64,000 bases of DNA from Ophthalmolycus amberensis. Its lineage: Eukaryota > Chordata > Actinopteri > Perciformes > Zoarcidae. The notes under the pieces were generated by a model that saw only the letters and a program-made list of their open reading frames with translations, was not told where the DNA came from and searched no databases. This document shows positions 33,111 through 55,112 of the stretch, in pieces; position 1 is the first letter of the stretch, and each line of letters begins with the position of its first letter. The stretch spans positions 1,507,501-1,571,500 of the forward strand of contig JAFEUB010000770.1 of NCBI GenBank assembly GCA_024529925.1, in the 5' to 3' direction. The translations under genes were made by a program, and so were the position numbers.

Positions 33111-36100
33111 TTATTCAAGGTAGGATTGACAGAGCACAGTGGTTCTTTCAACAAACAATCTCAAGCAACACTCAATACAGTAATATATCACATTTCATTT
33201 ACGACTGTTCATTTGAAGGCCTCCTTCACTTTTAGGTGCCAAACCATTTGGTGGTAGAAAGAAAGTACTATTCCTTGTGTGGTTGGTTCCCTTCATATAT
33301 TTTAATATGTATACCTGTTTTTACGAAGACACAAATACAATTAGCACAACAAACTATAATCATGCTGTTCAAGATGTATAAGGGATTTTAATAAGTATTA
33401 TTTTTTCGGGAGTCTGAAGAAAGAAACAATAAACTATCAACCTCTAATTTTGTACACAAGGACAAGACTGATAGCTAATGTATATTTATTTATGATCCTC
33501 TAAACAGTGTTTAACTGACATGAGATTGAAAAGATAATGAAGGAAATGTGTTGAAACGCCTCGTTAATGAGGCATAAAAGAGGGCTTTGTGGTATCAATG
33601 ATTCAAAAGAGCCTAAGAAGTTACAACATCTGAGGTTTTCCTTTCTCGTGGCTCAAAAAATGAATTGGAAAAAAGTAAAATAAACTGAAATTTATAAAAA
33701 ACGAGTTGAATAATAATATAGATACATGTCATGTTTGAATGTCTTTATTGCACGTTTGAATACCTTTACTGCATGTGTGATCATGTTACGTTTGATCATT
33801 CAGAGTTGAGAACTGGCAGAGCGTCTGCTAATTGTTATTAGAGGCCAAGGCTGATAAGAAAAGGGCTGGAGGGTGCATGAACGGAAAAGGAGACACGAGA
33901 TCAGATCACTACACGGTATAAAGAAGGTGAACAGCTTCTCATCAGTGTCCATGTTGCAAACTAACCTTTCTCTTGTGTATCATGCACATCTGAGCATTAG
34001 TGAAACAACTGTTGAGAAAGTTTTACCTTAAGTCTTGAATTGTCTTTTGTTCCATGTCAACTGAACAAATGTATTGTGCTGATACTGGAGTTTTTATACA
34101 GTTGTATACTTGCTGTTTTGTCGTAGAAGTGTTCTACTTTCGATAAGTTGTCGCTCTGTTTCCACTGAGAAATGTTTCTCTCTTGTAGGTCAGGTTGTAA
34201 CTAACGAGACTGGAGCAGTGCTGGTAAGAAAATATGAGTCTTCTCAATTTCTACAAAACAACTTGTCTGCATCTTTGTTATACAGCCTGAATATTTCCCA
34301 AGAGCCACTTCATCACTACAACTGCATCTATTTTTTTTTTCTTGATTTCACAAAATGCAAAATGTGGAGGAGTGATCCCAGCTGCCATTGGGTGAAGGCA
34401 GGCTTCACCCTGGACAGGTCACCAGACTACTACAGGGCTGATATGTAGGGACAGACAACCAATCACACCTACGGGCAATTTAGAGTCATCAATGAACCTG
34501 GGCTGCATGTCTTTGGACTGTTGGAGGAAGGCAGAGAACCCACGCTGACAGGGGGAGAACATGCAAACACTGTACACAGAAGGGCCAGTGCAGCCCGGGA
34601 TCGAACCTGGGCCCCTCTTGCTGCGAGTGCTTTAAATTATGTTTTAGATATTTATTATTTTGATCAATGATTTTTTTTTTTCTTCAGAATGTAATTCTCC
34701 GCTCCATGATAAAACCACACACTGTATAGGAAGACCATAAATGCATTATTTTGTCTTTTATTGGTGTCATATCGGACCCGTTTTCAGTTTTTCTCCCCAC
34801 AAGTTATATCTCTAATATATAACGCAACACTATCAGCTCTTAAGTTATTGGCCTATTCATCTGCTGTCTACTTTTTCCTTCTCCAACCTATTGTTCTTAT
34901 ATCAGCTTTTAAAAAACGTTCAACCTCCAACTCATATCATGCTGTTTGTTTGTTTTAATGTATTAAAAGTCACGGTACAAAATGTTGGATTAATATAGCC
35001 TAACATGGGTTTGATGAGGTCATTACAACAATATCAAATTAGGGTACATTTTTATTTCATTCCACACAAATCCAAATGGTTTTAGTCAACACAATAACAG
35101 CTCTTCACTCTGTATTTTAATATGAATATTTATGAATGCATATTACTGCTTTAACAAAAATAGGTACACCCTCAAATGTGTGCTCTGTAGAAACTACTAG
35201 ATGTTGTGATAGTTGAATACATCTGATCTCCACTCAATTGTATAAATAGCAATGTCATGTAATAGTTGCAAATACTTGTTAAATTCAGACTAAAGTGTAA
35301 ACTTGTCCACTAAATTTTTAGCATTCAGTTTCAGCAATTCATCTATAAACTGCACTACAGCAACATGATCATTGCAAACGGCCAAACCTCGGAGGTAAAG
35401 AGCAGACTCTTAAATGACTCGGATGACATTTTGTACAAATTGCCATTACTGGACATGAGTTAATTATTCTGCAAAGGTCCAAGCCAATCACCCACTTAGA
35501 CATTTGGATTGTCTGTAAAATGTGTATTTGAAGCACATTATTCATAAGAATGATTATTAAAAAACAGGAAATGTTTTGCTCCATAAGATTACTAAATTGA
35601 CTGACACATTATGCAAGAATGATTAAATCATTGTCTATGAGACAACAACTTATGTCTGCACAAACATCAGGAAAGCATTGCTGTATGATCACTGTTGTAA
35701 TGAAATTATATGAACAAAATCATTTCACAAATCATTGACACAATCTTGTTGTGCATGTGAGAAACAAAAGGCATCCCCTCGAGTACAATATTGTTTTCGG
35801 TGTCAAAACATTTTTTTTAACAACTTGAATTTGGCAAGAAAATCCCATTCTAGAAAAATAAAACACTCAACTCCCCACAATGACCGCAAGAAAACACATA
35901 CGGTGACGTTATTTAAAGATTTATAGGACAAATAAATAAGGTCAAAGATACAAATTGAAGCACTTATGCAATGGTTTGAAAAAAAAAAAAAAGGACACAA
36001 TACCATTTACATAAGATCCAATGTTGGCCTCATTTATATATCAATGCGCCAAAATGAACCAATCGTTTGTCAGTGTTCAGTCCATGAAGAAGTCTGTCCA

Positions 36101-37558
36101 ACAGGCCGGTCCAAATAACCAACACGCAGAGTGTCTGGCTGTGCATCTTGCATCCAGCCTCTCCCTTTTTAAGGATGCAATGAGGAGTGTAGTAGAATAA
36201 ACTTTCACTAAGTTTATATTTGTTAAATACAGTGCACAGAACGCTGTCAATCATCTTTACCGTGTGAATTAATATTGGCCTTAACCAAGTTAAATACCAT
36301 ACTGTTTATCTCAGGGGAAAACAATTCGATTCTACCTGCAGTGATTGTCTCCAACACTGACCCTGAGAAGTACACGAGCCGAGGAAAAACAAAAGAACAG
36401 GAATGCCATGAATCTGTAAATCAGTCCGGGTATGGCATTAACCCCAAACCTAAAGTGGACCTAACGCTAAGACACATGAGCACAATGAGAGCAAATAAAA
36501 CCGCAGCAACTCCACAATCATAATAGTAAAAAATAAAGTTCAAGGCACATCAACAGTCTAGAGTACAAAATATAAAAACTTGAAATGTATACTACATGCC
36601 TATGAACTACGATGAGGCACTACAAACAATAGAGGCACCTGTGTGCTGTGAACCCAGTAACAGAAACGGCAAAGAAACAAGCGAAAGACCAAACACAGCG
36701 TTTACCTCTGTATACACACTGTCCCTCACACGTCAGCTTGTCAAAATTTGGACTTTTTTCTGCGTTGAAATTACTACTTTTATAAATTGCTTTAATCCGC
36801 AAGATTACAATGTGACTTTTTCACATAAAATATTAATGATCAGGAGTTGTTTTTAAGTGTATTTAGTGTTGCAAAGCTACATTCAACAATAGATTGGTAC
36901 ATGTATAGTCAGAGATTTGGGCATTTTTTTTATTTACCTATTTTCAAAAGTCAAGTTTAAGACTTAAACACTTTGCTGGTTTGAAAGAAGACGACCACAT
37001 GAACAAAATCATAAGGACATTTAGTACTCGTCAGAAGATCCTCCAGCCTGTAAAGGTAATTCACCAAATTATTGTAAATGCAGGAACTTTTGCCTAAAGC
37101 CTGTTTGTATCAAACGTTAACCTCAATCCGTCCCAAAATGTTGTTACGGCATAAACGTCGAACCTGTCATTGAGTTATGATATTATATCTGACATCTTAC
37201 AGCTAAGTATCCCTTAAAACCACAAGAACACATCAGCAACTCATTAATGCATCCATCTTCAGCACCATGCCCTGAATCGGTGTTGGATACACACATTAGT
37301 GTGTTCATTATTTATATATTTATAAAAAGAAATGTGGAAGGTGCTGTAGTGTAGCAGGTGGTACAACCTGTGCAGGCAGCCAAACTAGTGTCTGTCTGTT
37401 GTTGAGGATACATTTAAAGTCTCTCCATAGCACACAGTCGTGGTGTATGTGTCTGTCCATTAGTGTCAAACAGGTAAAAACAACAATAACCAAACATGTT
37501 GCGAAAGCACTGAGTCACAACAGCCAGTGCCCTCCTTCCTCGTACTGCATGACTAGGA
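33111..37558. other. Intergenic and probable nf2 3' UTR
   Basis: No coding exon recognised apart from the last nf2 exon at 37559. A dispersed repeat lies at 34371-34631. The segment directly below 37559 should be the nf2 3' untranslated region; a minus-strand AATAAA at 36929-36934 would give about 630 bases. A weak promoter-like segment with tataaag at about 33918 is discussed in the findings. Confidence 0.4.
34371..34631 (-). repeat. Dispersed vertebrate repeat with B-box-like end
   Basis: Read on the minus strand it starts near a B-box-like word (ggttcgatcccggg). It continues with 'gcatgttctccccctgtcag', 'cagtccaaagacatgcagcc', 'aaattgcccgtaggtgtgat' and 'ggtgacctgtccagggtgaa', and ends 'caatggcagctgggatc'. 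This is a very familiar interspersed sequence of fish and other vertebrates. It looks like a SINE-type or non-autonomous element; the exact class is not certain. Confidence 0.7.
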
Positions 37559-43299
<5,741 letters not shown>

Positions 43300-45617
43300 C
43301 TTTAGGGTGTTGCTGTCAACGGAACCTGTGGAAACACATTGGAAGTAGTTGAAGACGGGATAAAACATGACATAGAGAAGGATGCGTCCAGTAACTAGAA
43401 CAAAACATTCCAATGTTATTTACAAGTTTAAACTTTTGGAGAGATTCAAGCCATCGTTAACTGACAGTTAACTGAAAGTGGTATTTGAGCTGAAAATAAG
43501 CTTTTACAGGGAATACAACACGAGTTACCGTTAGCTTACTTCTTAGTTAAACACAACATGCAGCTAAGTGTAGACAAGGCCCATTACCAGCGAGTTAAGT
43601 TACACACGTCTGCCGTCCAACAAGGCTCACAGGGAGGCTGCACTTTTTTTGTTGGAGAGTCCAATGCTAAGCTAACTGATATTACTAGACACCGCTAGCC
43701 TTTCAGCTATGCCACGAAAACGCAGCAAAAGAAGTTGTAGAAAGAGCGGAACTTTGGAGAGATCTCCATAATGAAATGTATCCAGCGGATTTACTTTGGA
43801 GCTATTAAAAGTTGGAAACCACTTTGCTAACGTTATCTGTAGCTACGTGCTTTCGCTGGTTAGCTTGCTTTTTACATATCAGGAGGACTTTCCAGAAGAA
43901 TTTTGTTTTGACTCCGAAGTCACTCTACAGGTGGGAACACGAATAGCAGCCCGGGATAAAGTTAACTGCGCATGTGCACGAATTTGAGACCTTGCCGCAT
44001 TCAATGGTTGTCGGAAATAATGTATTTCCAGGCGTTTAAGGGGAGGTAGTATGTGGCCGTGAATGCAGCACCTCGCTGAATGGAACATACACATCATGAC
44101 TTATGCAAAAAACAAATATGAGTTGATTTACAACTGTGTTTCCATGAAATGAGTGTCTGTGAATCATAGACGTATAAACTTTGGCCATTCATTATCTTTT
44201 CTGCTCATGTTTGCAGGCTAACCAAGGGAATATATAAAAGCAGGAAGGGTCATTGCATCAGGGAACAAATATTGGTGCCCAGCTGGTAGTATTGTATGCA
44301 TTTGATTGTAATAGAGCATCTTTGTTACCTATAATGAATCAACCATCAAACTGTTAATGTAGTAAAACTACTATAATCAGTGCCTGAAGTGGGCCAGTCA
44401 CCGGTTCACAATACCGGCCCTACACTTTACGCTTTAGCATACTGTGACTTCTACTTGCGGACCGGCACTTCTCACAAGCTGCCCTCACTCTATATCTCCC
44501 CATATCAGATTCACTGAGCGATTCACATTCAGAAGGCTTTTTGTGAACAAATAGCTTGTAATGAAAAAATACGTTAGAGTATGAATCTGCTCTATTGATT
44601 TACAGAATATGATTTTACAGGGCAAGCATGAAGGCTGTGATATGTAGATACTTTAATAGTTATTTAACCATGGCAAGTTTAGTCTTCAAGCTTTTGGGGC
44701 CTTATTGAGGCCTATAGTAATATTGATGTGAAAGTGCACAGTCAAAAACCTTCTAATTGTTTGGGGGGAGGACCCTCATACCCAATATCTCATTGTATCT
44801 TTTATTCACTGTAGAAATTCAGAATGCAGATAAAAATGATTGCCTAATAATTCCATTATAAGTAATATAATATAGGTTGTCCACACTCAGGAGAAGATAA
44901 TCTATTTTTAGTCCCATTGCGAGGACATATGCAGTTATCAGTTAAAAAACAAGCTAGTCCTTTAAACATAATCAAACATTAAACAAGCAAAATATAACTG
45001 AACGGTTTGATTCAGATCTTTTTAAATATGAAAACATAATATTGAACAGTTTAATTGATTGCAGGAGTGAATTCTCCGTTTTCGTATATGTGCAGTCTAC
45101 TGGGAGCAGCAGGAAAGAAAGACCAGCGGTAATCAAACACCGCGTATGAAGCAGCCTGTCACTTAAAGGGGCGAAGTGTTAGACGCGCTTTTTGTAGTCC
45201 ATCGTCGGAAAAATTGTAGCGTCATCACGGCAGACGTCAACAACAACCGCCGTCGCATTATAATTACGCAGCTTAGTGAGCCTGCGGGGGGGTGGGGGGG
45301 GGGGTACACGTTGGTCGTCTTTTCTTACTGCTATCTGAATCCTCCTTCACATCTTAACTTGACTCCACAGGTTTTCTATCGAGTGCAAGGTAAAGTGGTT
45401 ATAAAAGACATTCGGACGTACTTTTTAGACTTTCCGAACGCACCCCAGATGCTCCACGTAACGTTAGTAGTTGCACAACAGTGTACAGCAGGCTACCGAG
45501 CTGCAGTTTTCATTCACACTTTAATCTTAAACTCTGAAATGCATGTTCTGATACATGTCTTTATTACCACTTGTCTCCGTTTCTTTCTTTCTTTGAGCAG
45601 GTGTTTTTAGTAGCCTG
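43300..45617. promoter_or_regulatory. Head-to-head interval between nf2 and mettl27 (promoters, 5' UTRs)
   Basis: The first coding exon of nf2 continues upstream to an acceptor at 43325, so a non-coding first exon must lie further up, probably between 43.5 and 44.0 kb. The first coding exon of mettl27 begins at the acceptor before 45601, so it also has an upstream non-coding exon, probably near 45.2-45.4 kb. That part is richer in CG than the surroundings (ccgccgtcgcattataatta) and includes a G-rich run at 45286-45304. The middle (44.1-45.0 kb) is AT-rich. Exact transcription starts cannot be read from sequence. Confidence 0.45.
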
Positions 45618-47067
45618 ATGGCAGCTGTCAGTAACACTTTTGAACATGTGAAAGCGACCATCTTAGCAGCTCATGAAGGCGCCACACCAGGAGAAAAGGT
45701 CAACTTCTACAACTCCTGGGCAGAGACCTATGATCAGGTGAGTTTTATAGAAGTAAAATAAGATGAAATGAGCAAACATATTGGCAGTATTTTTTTTTCT
45801 CCAGTTAAATTATAGAATTGTTTTAATGTGCAGGGAGACATTAAAAAGGTGTCTTATACTTTCTTTAAAACTAGCCAAATGTAGATTTGCCGTTCTCATG
45901 TTAACCTTCTTTATCGCTGCTTAAAGCCACTGTTTCTTTTTTAACACCTGTTTTGAGTAGGATCTGGCTTTTCTGGACTACCGTGCACCAAGTCTGGCAG
46001 TAAACAGCATCTCATCCCATTTCAGCGGTGATCGGGAAGCAGCTGTAGTGTTGGATGTGGCCTGTGGCACAGGACTGGTGGCCAAACAGGTAACTCACAA
46101 GATGCATGCTTGACGCAGTAATAAGTCATTTAATGTTCATTTTTTCTTCTTCTCAGAGTTACCAGACTAAAAATATTCTTTTCTATGAAATATGACTTCT
46201 GCGATGATGTCAGTCTTTAGTTACCATGTTCAATTGATTTGACCAGTATGACTGTTAAAAACAAAATGTGTTGTACAGATGAAGAGACATGGATTTGGAC
46301 ATTTTGTGGGGATTGATGGAAGCGAGACTATGCTGATGTTGGCCAGAGAGAGCGGGTTATACCAGGACCTGAAGCAGTCCATGCTGGGAGAGGGGCCACT
46401 CCCGGTCCAGGAGGGTAATGTTATGGTTGAAGTTATGTCACATGGGTCATTCATCTCTGTGATTCAGTAGGTGATCCTCAAGCGGGGTAGGTTAGCCGAC
46501 TTTATTGACTTATTTTGAAAAAATCTTTTATCTTTCATGATATTATGGTTATTTAATATTCTTAATCCTTCCTGTTATTTCCACTACTACTGCAAACTGT
46601 CTTATCATCTTCCCCCCGTCACTTCCTCCTGCAGGTTTGTTTGATGTGGTTGTGATCGTTGGAGCACTAAGTGTTGGTCAGGTCCCGGTTGGTGTCGTCA
46701 GAGAGTTGTGCAAGTCCACCAAACCAGGTGAGAATGTGTTTTTTTGGTGTGATGCTGCCTCTACTGCAGTTCTGATTGTTGGTTGTAAATCAGTACCGCC
46801 TCACTGTAGGTGAGTTTAATAAATCAATTGAAAACACCACTTCACTGTGACCTGAATCCACTAGGTGGCCACGTTTGCATGACAACCAGAAGTAACCATA
46901 TCAACGTGGAATACAAAGCCGCCCTGGAGCGTGAGCTGAAGCAGATGGAGGCCGAAGGGCTCTGGACTTGTGTAGAGGTCTCTGAGGTGGAGGACTGGGA
47001 GAGAGGGGTGTCAGAGGAGGACTTCGGCTACATATCTGGTGCTGTGTACCTCTATAAGAAACTATAG
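45618..47067 (+). CDS. METTL27-type methyltransferase (226 aa, 5 coding exons)
   Basis: Predicted SAM-dependent class I methyltransferase, the homologue of METTL27 (WBSCR27) from the human Williams-Beuren region; its substrate is not evident. Exons: 45618-45737, 45961-46089, 46279-46414, 46635-46727, 46865-47067. All have GT/AG borders, phases agree, and the total is 681 bases. Visible: an N-terminal helix part ending NFYNSWAETYDQ, a motif typical of this family; VVLDVACGTGLVAKQ (motif I, SAM binding) at about 69-83; GHFVGIDGSETMLMLA (motif II with the acidic residue that binds the ribose); LFDVVVIVGALSVGQVP (motif IV); and GGHVCMTTRSNH followed by VEYKAALERELKQME and a C-terminal beta hairpin ending YLYKKL. 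Length is close to the human protein. A broken copy lies at 31.35-33.11 kb in the opposite direction. Confidence 0.93.
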
Positions 47068-48041
47068 CACATTGCACGACAACGAAGATGTGACATCACA
47101 CCCAAGGTACAAAACAACTCAAGAAAATGTGTCCTTGGCATCTGAAAGCAACACTTCAGATTCTTACATATGTACACTATCTTGTGGCTGTGCAGTAAAT
47201 TCCTCCGAATAGAAAATGATTGTATAAACATGACAACCATGTGATAAACAAAGTTGTAACTTATGTCTGTTTACTGTGTGTCTTTAATGCATTCATAGCT
47301 GCTGCACATTAATCAATTTAAAAGTTTAATATGAATATGAAGCGTGCACTTTGTAACTCAGCAGAACGATTCAGATGACAGGGGGTCAATTAGATCTCAG
47401 GCAACCCGTCAGCCATGAAGGTTTTGTTGTTTAATATCTTACACTGATCACCAGAACATAATGACATCTCATATCTAATGAGAGTGAATGCATGATTATC
47501 TGACCTATGACCCCTGACTATAGTTCAGCAATCTGAAGGACTGTGTTTTGTCCAGATTGAGTTTATTTGGGTTGCCACCAGAGGGACATGGGGACCATAT
47601 TAACTTTCTGTGGGCTTCAATGATTTAACTAAATAATTTACAATATGAAAAAAAATCACAAGATGTTAAAGATTATCACAGTGTTCTAACCAAGGTCATT
47701 TTTTATATTAATTTACAATATATCAGAGAGAATGAGATAAGTAGTGAGACAGAGTGAATAAAAAGGTTACACTCCCTTCTGAATTTAATCAGATAATCTT
47801 CAGTCACACTAAAAGACCTCAGCATTAGGATAAGTGAGTTTGTTTATGTGTGTATTAATAAACGGGGTGTATTCACAGCTGTGACTGCATGAGAGGGTAT
47901 TATAGTTAGTGTTGCACCAGTCTGTAGCAGCTTGTATTTTCTCACCAGCACTGCGATGATTCATCATCATCTGAGGCCTTGAGTCAAACTATCAAACACC
48001 AGACACATGTTGTTTTTCCCAGCCAGCTGAAGTTCGGAGAC
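47068..48041. other. 3' UTR of mettl27 and promoter region of the C1q gene
   Basis: No coding exon seen. I found no canonical AATAAA soon after the mettl27 stop. The end of the stretch leads into the TATA box of the C1q gene. Confidence 0.4.
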
Positions 48042-48049
48042 TATATAAG
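48042..48049 (+). promoter_or_regulatory. TATA box of the C1q-domain gene
   Basis: tatataag in ggagactatataagacgg, 56 bases before the ATG at 48098. The short distance implies a very short leader. Confidence 0.65.
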
Positions 48050-48097
48050 ACGGTTCAACTGTACCACTGTACCTTTGTGAGGACGTGTCACTGGACA

Positions 48098-50479
48098 ATG
48101 AGGCTTGTTCGTGGTTTGTTGGTGCTGCTCAGTCTGTGTGGGTCAGGGGCTCAGGAGGAGGGTTTCGCCAAGGTGGGTGAGATCAGAGAGTTTCAGGAGA
48201 CAGCTCCAGGAGACACGGCTGACCAATCGATCGGGCTGACCAAGAACCAAACCACCCCTGACATCTGGGCGGAGGTGAGGTATCTGAGAGACATGGTGGT
48301 GGAGCTTAGGGTGCACCTTCAGCTGCTGCAGAGAGAGAATTCTGGTAAAGACTGGTTACTTTCCCTGTTGAGTGTTCATAATGTTGTCCTTTAACAGTTA
48401 GATTGAAGTGTTTCAAGTATATTTTTTGAGTATTGGGTCAAAAGAAGGGAGTCAAGATGTTGTATACGATTTGTGGTGCATGTTAACAGTTTACTCTGTA
48501 ATTGTCTGTCTATATATAATACATTCTTAAAAATCTGTGTTATGGATAAGATCATTTTGCTATTCGTGAAAAATCAGAGCTCATTGTGTTGTTGAAATTG
48601 TTTCAGAAATTAATTTAACTGTTCTAAAAAACGTTTTCTGTTTTTCAGTCCAAGAAACTCGACTGACTGCCACCGAGAGCAAAACCAGCCGACCTAGAAA
48701 GAGAGAATGCAGGTATTTCACTGACGGTGTTTAGTTTAATACTTTTCACGTTTTGTTATTTTCTATTCTGTTGTATTAATTTGTTGAAGGTTTCACATGT
48801 ACATCATTGAATGTAATTTTAGTTTCGGCTTTTTTTTTTAACGAAAAGAGCTTAAAAAAAGAGCATTGAAAATATTTCTGTATTTAAGGTGTTGGACACA
48901 ATTTTGACCTGATGATGGCGCTAGAGGGAAAATTAATAGATTAGGTTTTTGGACCTTGGATCTGGGTGTGATCTACAGAGATTAGAAAAGATAATTTGAT
49001 ACATTTTTAAAATGTTTTTAACTTATTGCAGTTTAGTTTTTTAAGCTGCCATCTTGGCACGGACCCCCTTGTAAATGATATTCCAAATCTCAATGGGATT
49101 ATTGCGGCTAAATTAAATTGAGATAAAATAAATGAAATCACCAAAGTGATTACAATGAATCCTGAGGGGGACATTAATATGTGTACCAAATTTCAAGGCA
49201 ATCCATCCAATAGTTGATGAGACATTTCACTAGAAATCACAAATTTCAATCTCAAATTCGGGCTGGAGGAAAAGTCAGGGCATTAAAGTCGGTAGGATTC
49301 ATCCTCTGGAGATGAATGTCTGGACAAAAGTTCTCGTTAACTGACTGACAGACCAACATCCCTAGACGCATGACGATCTAGCATGGTTAAAAATTGACAC
49401 ACAATGAACGGAAGTAAAAGTAACTGACACAACTTTACTTGCGACAAGTAAACAAGGTGCACGGAGAAGGGAAAGCAGTCATAAACAGTCAAAAACTCCA
49501 GCAACACTCAAAGTATTAAAAACAACTTTTATGATTAACCAAATGGCTTTAGTTGCCTACACTTAACGAAACCTTAACCACACAGCTGTCAGATGAGAAA
49601 TGACGAATGCGAATCGTTTTTAACATTATGTTAATGGTTGTTTTGGACGGCTCCAACAAATGACTTGTTGGACAGTGAGAGTTAAATATGGTTTAAAGTT
49701 TGTGGTTACATTTTTGATTACTGGTTCAACAGATAAGATGAGAGTCAATATGTACATAATTTGTTGTGCATGTAAACAGTTTGCTCTGCAATTTTCTGTC
49801 ATTGCATTAACTCCAGATTTACAGACCAGACTGAGCAGCGGTGAGAGTGAACTTCTCGTTAGCAAGTCCAGGATTGACCAGCTGGAGAGAGGAAATGCAG
49901 GTGATGAAGTGTGTCAGGGAGCTGATGGACTTGTCGTGAGCTCCAGGTTAAGGTAATGACATGCATTGACCTGTTTTTGTGTTAACAGAGAAACCAAAGG
50001 TGGCCTTTTACACAGCTCTTACTGATGCAGGATATGTTGGACCACACAACACAGACATCACACTGAAATACAGCAAGGTCTTCACCAACATTGGCAGTGC
50101 TTACAGTCCAGCTACAGGTAATGCTTCAGGACACATGGACATGTAAGTCTACATGAATCAATTATTATTGCTTTTCATTTTCTACTCTTACTCTGTAGGT
50201 TTCTTCACAGCACCAGTCAAAGGGGTCTACTATATCCAGTTCACTGTGTGTGGTAACCACACAGGTCTTATGGGTGTTTATGTGTACAAGAACAACCAAA
50301 GGATCATGTTTAACGTGGAGTGGAAGGAAGACACACTTTACAAGTATTTCACTAACTCTGCTGTCTTGGAGCTGATGGCAGGAGACAAAATCCACCTGGT
50401 TCTCCCATCAACCCATTCTCTCTATGACGATAGAGATAACCACAACACCTTCAGTGGCGCCCTTCTCTTCCCACTGTAA
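48098..50479 (+). CDS. Secreted C1q-domain protein (C1q-like), 246 aa if exon 2 is skipped
   Basis: Start at 48098: MRLVRGLLVLLSLCGSGAQ is a signal peptide with likely cleavage near residue 18. Exon 1 (48098-48344) continues to a helical segment VRYLRDMVVELRVHLQLLQREN. Exon 3 (49817-49900) adds another heptad-like stretch ending QLERGNAG. Exons 4 (49989-50117) and 5 (50199-50479) encode the C1q domain, from KPKVAFYTAL through GFFTAPVKGVYYIQFTV and VLELMAGDKIHLVLP to SGALLFPL. All these exons are phase 1 on both sides, so 1-3-4-5 gives 741 bases in frame. The candidate exon 2 (48649-48712) has good splice sites but 64 bases and breaks the frame. C1q-domain proteins trimerise and act as secreted pattern-recognition or signalling ligands; fish have many. 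There is no collagen region, so it is of the C1q-like class, not C1qA-C. Confidence 0.85.
48649..48712 (+). other. Out-of-frame cassette exon candidate of the C1q gene
   Basis: It is bounded by tttttcag and gtattt. It encodes TRLTATES in the entry frame, while its second half reads DLERENA only in a different frame, the usual partner of TRLTATES in these genes. The length, 64 bases, is one more than a multiple of three, so a one-base insertion (or two-base loss) is implied between about 48680 and 48692. Skipping it keeps the frame. Confidence 0.6.
48895..49345. repeat. Dispersed repeat in C1q-gene intron
   Basis: Contains 'gatgatggcgctagagggaa', 'aatttcaaggcaatccatcc', 'aatagttgatgagacatttc' and 'gtaggattcatcctctgg', words of a common fish interspersed element. 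No coding content was seen. Confidence 0.55.
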
Positions 50480-50686
50480 GCGTGGCGTTTTGGCTGCTGT
50501 GCGGTTCATTTGTCACAAACCCTGTTGTCATTGGCTACACTGTGATTATGAATCTGACTTGCTTTTTGTGTCATCGCATGAAAACATTTCAATACATTTC
50601 AATACATTTAAAAAAGTGATTATCTTCATATAGGAACATGAACTCCACTGATGTTCAAATACTAAAACTGTTTAACGGTTCAAACT

Positions 50687-50692
50687 AATAAA
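50687..50692 (+). terminator. Poly(A) signal of the C1q-domain gene
   Basis: AATAAA about 210 bases after the stop codon, followed by a GT-rich segment (gtgagtgttgttgtaac). Confidence 0.6.

Positions 50693-55112
<4,420 letters not shown>

Noticed and set aside
34600..34631. B-box-like sequence suggesting a tRNA gene
   Set aside because: No A box, no cloverleaf and no anticodon arm; it belongs to a dispersed repeat.
45176..45610. 144-codon open frame upstream of mettl27
   Set aside because: It begins without a good ATG, crosses a G run and ends at the splice acceptor. It is better explained as promoter and 5' untranslated sequence.
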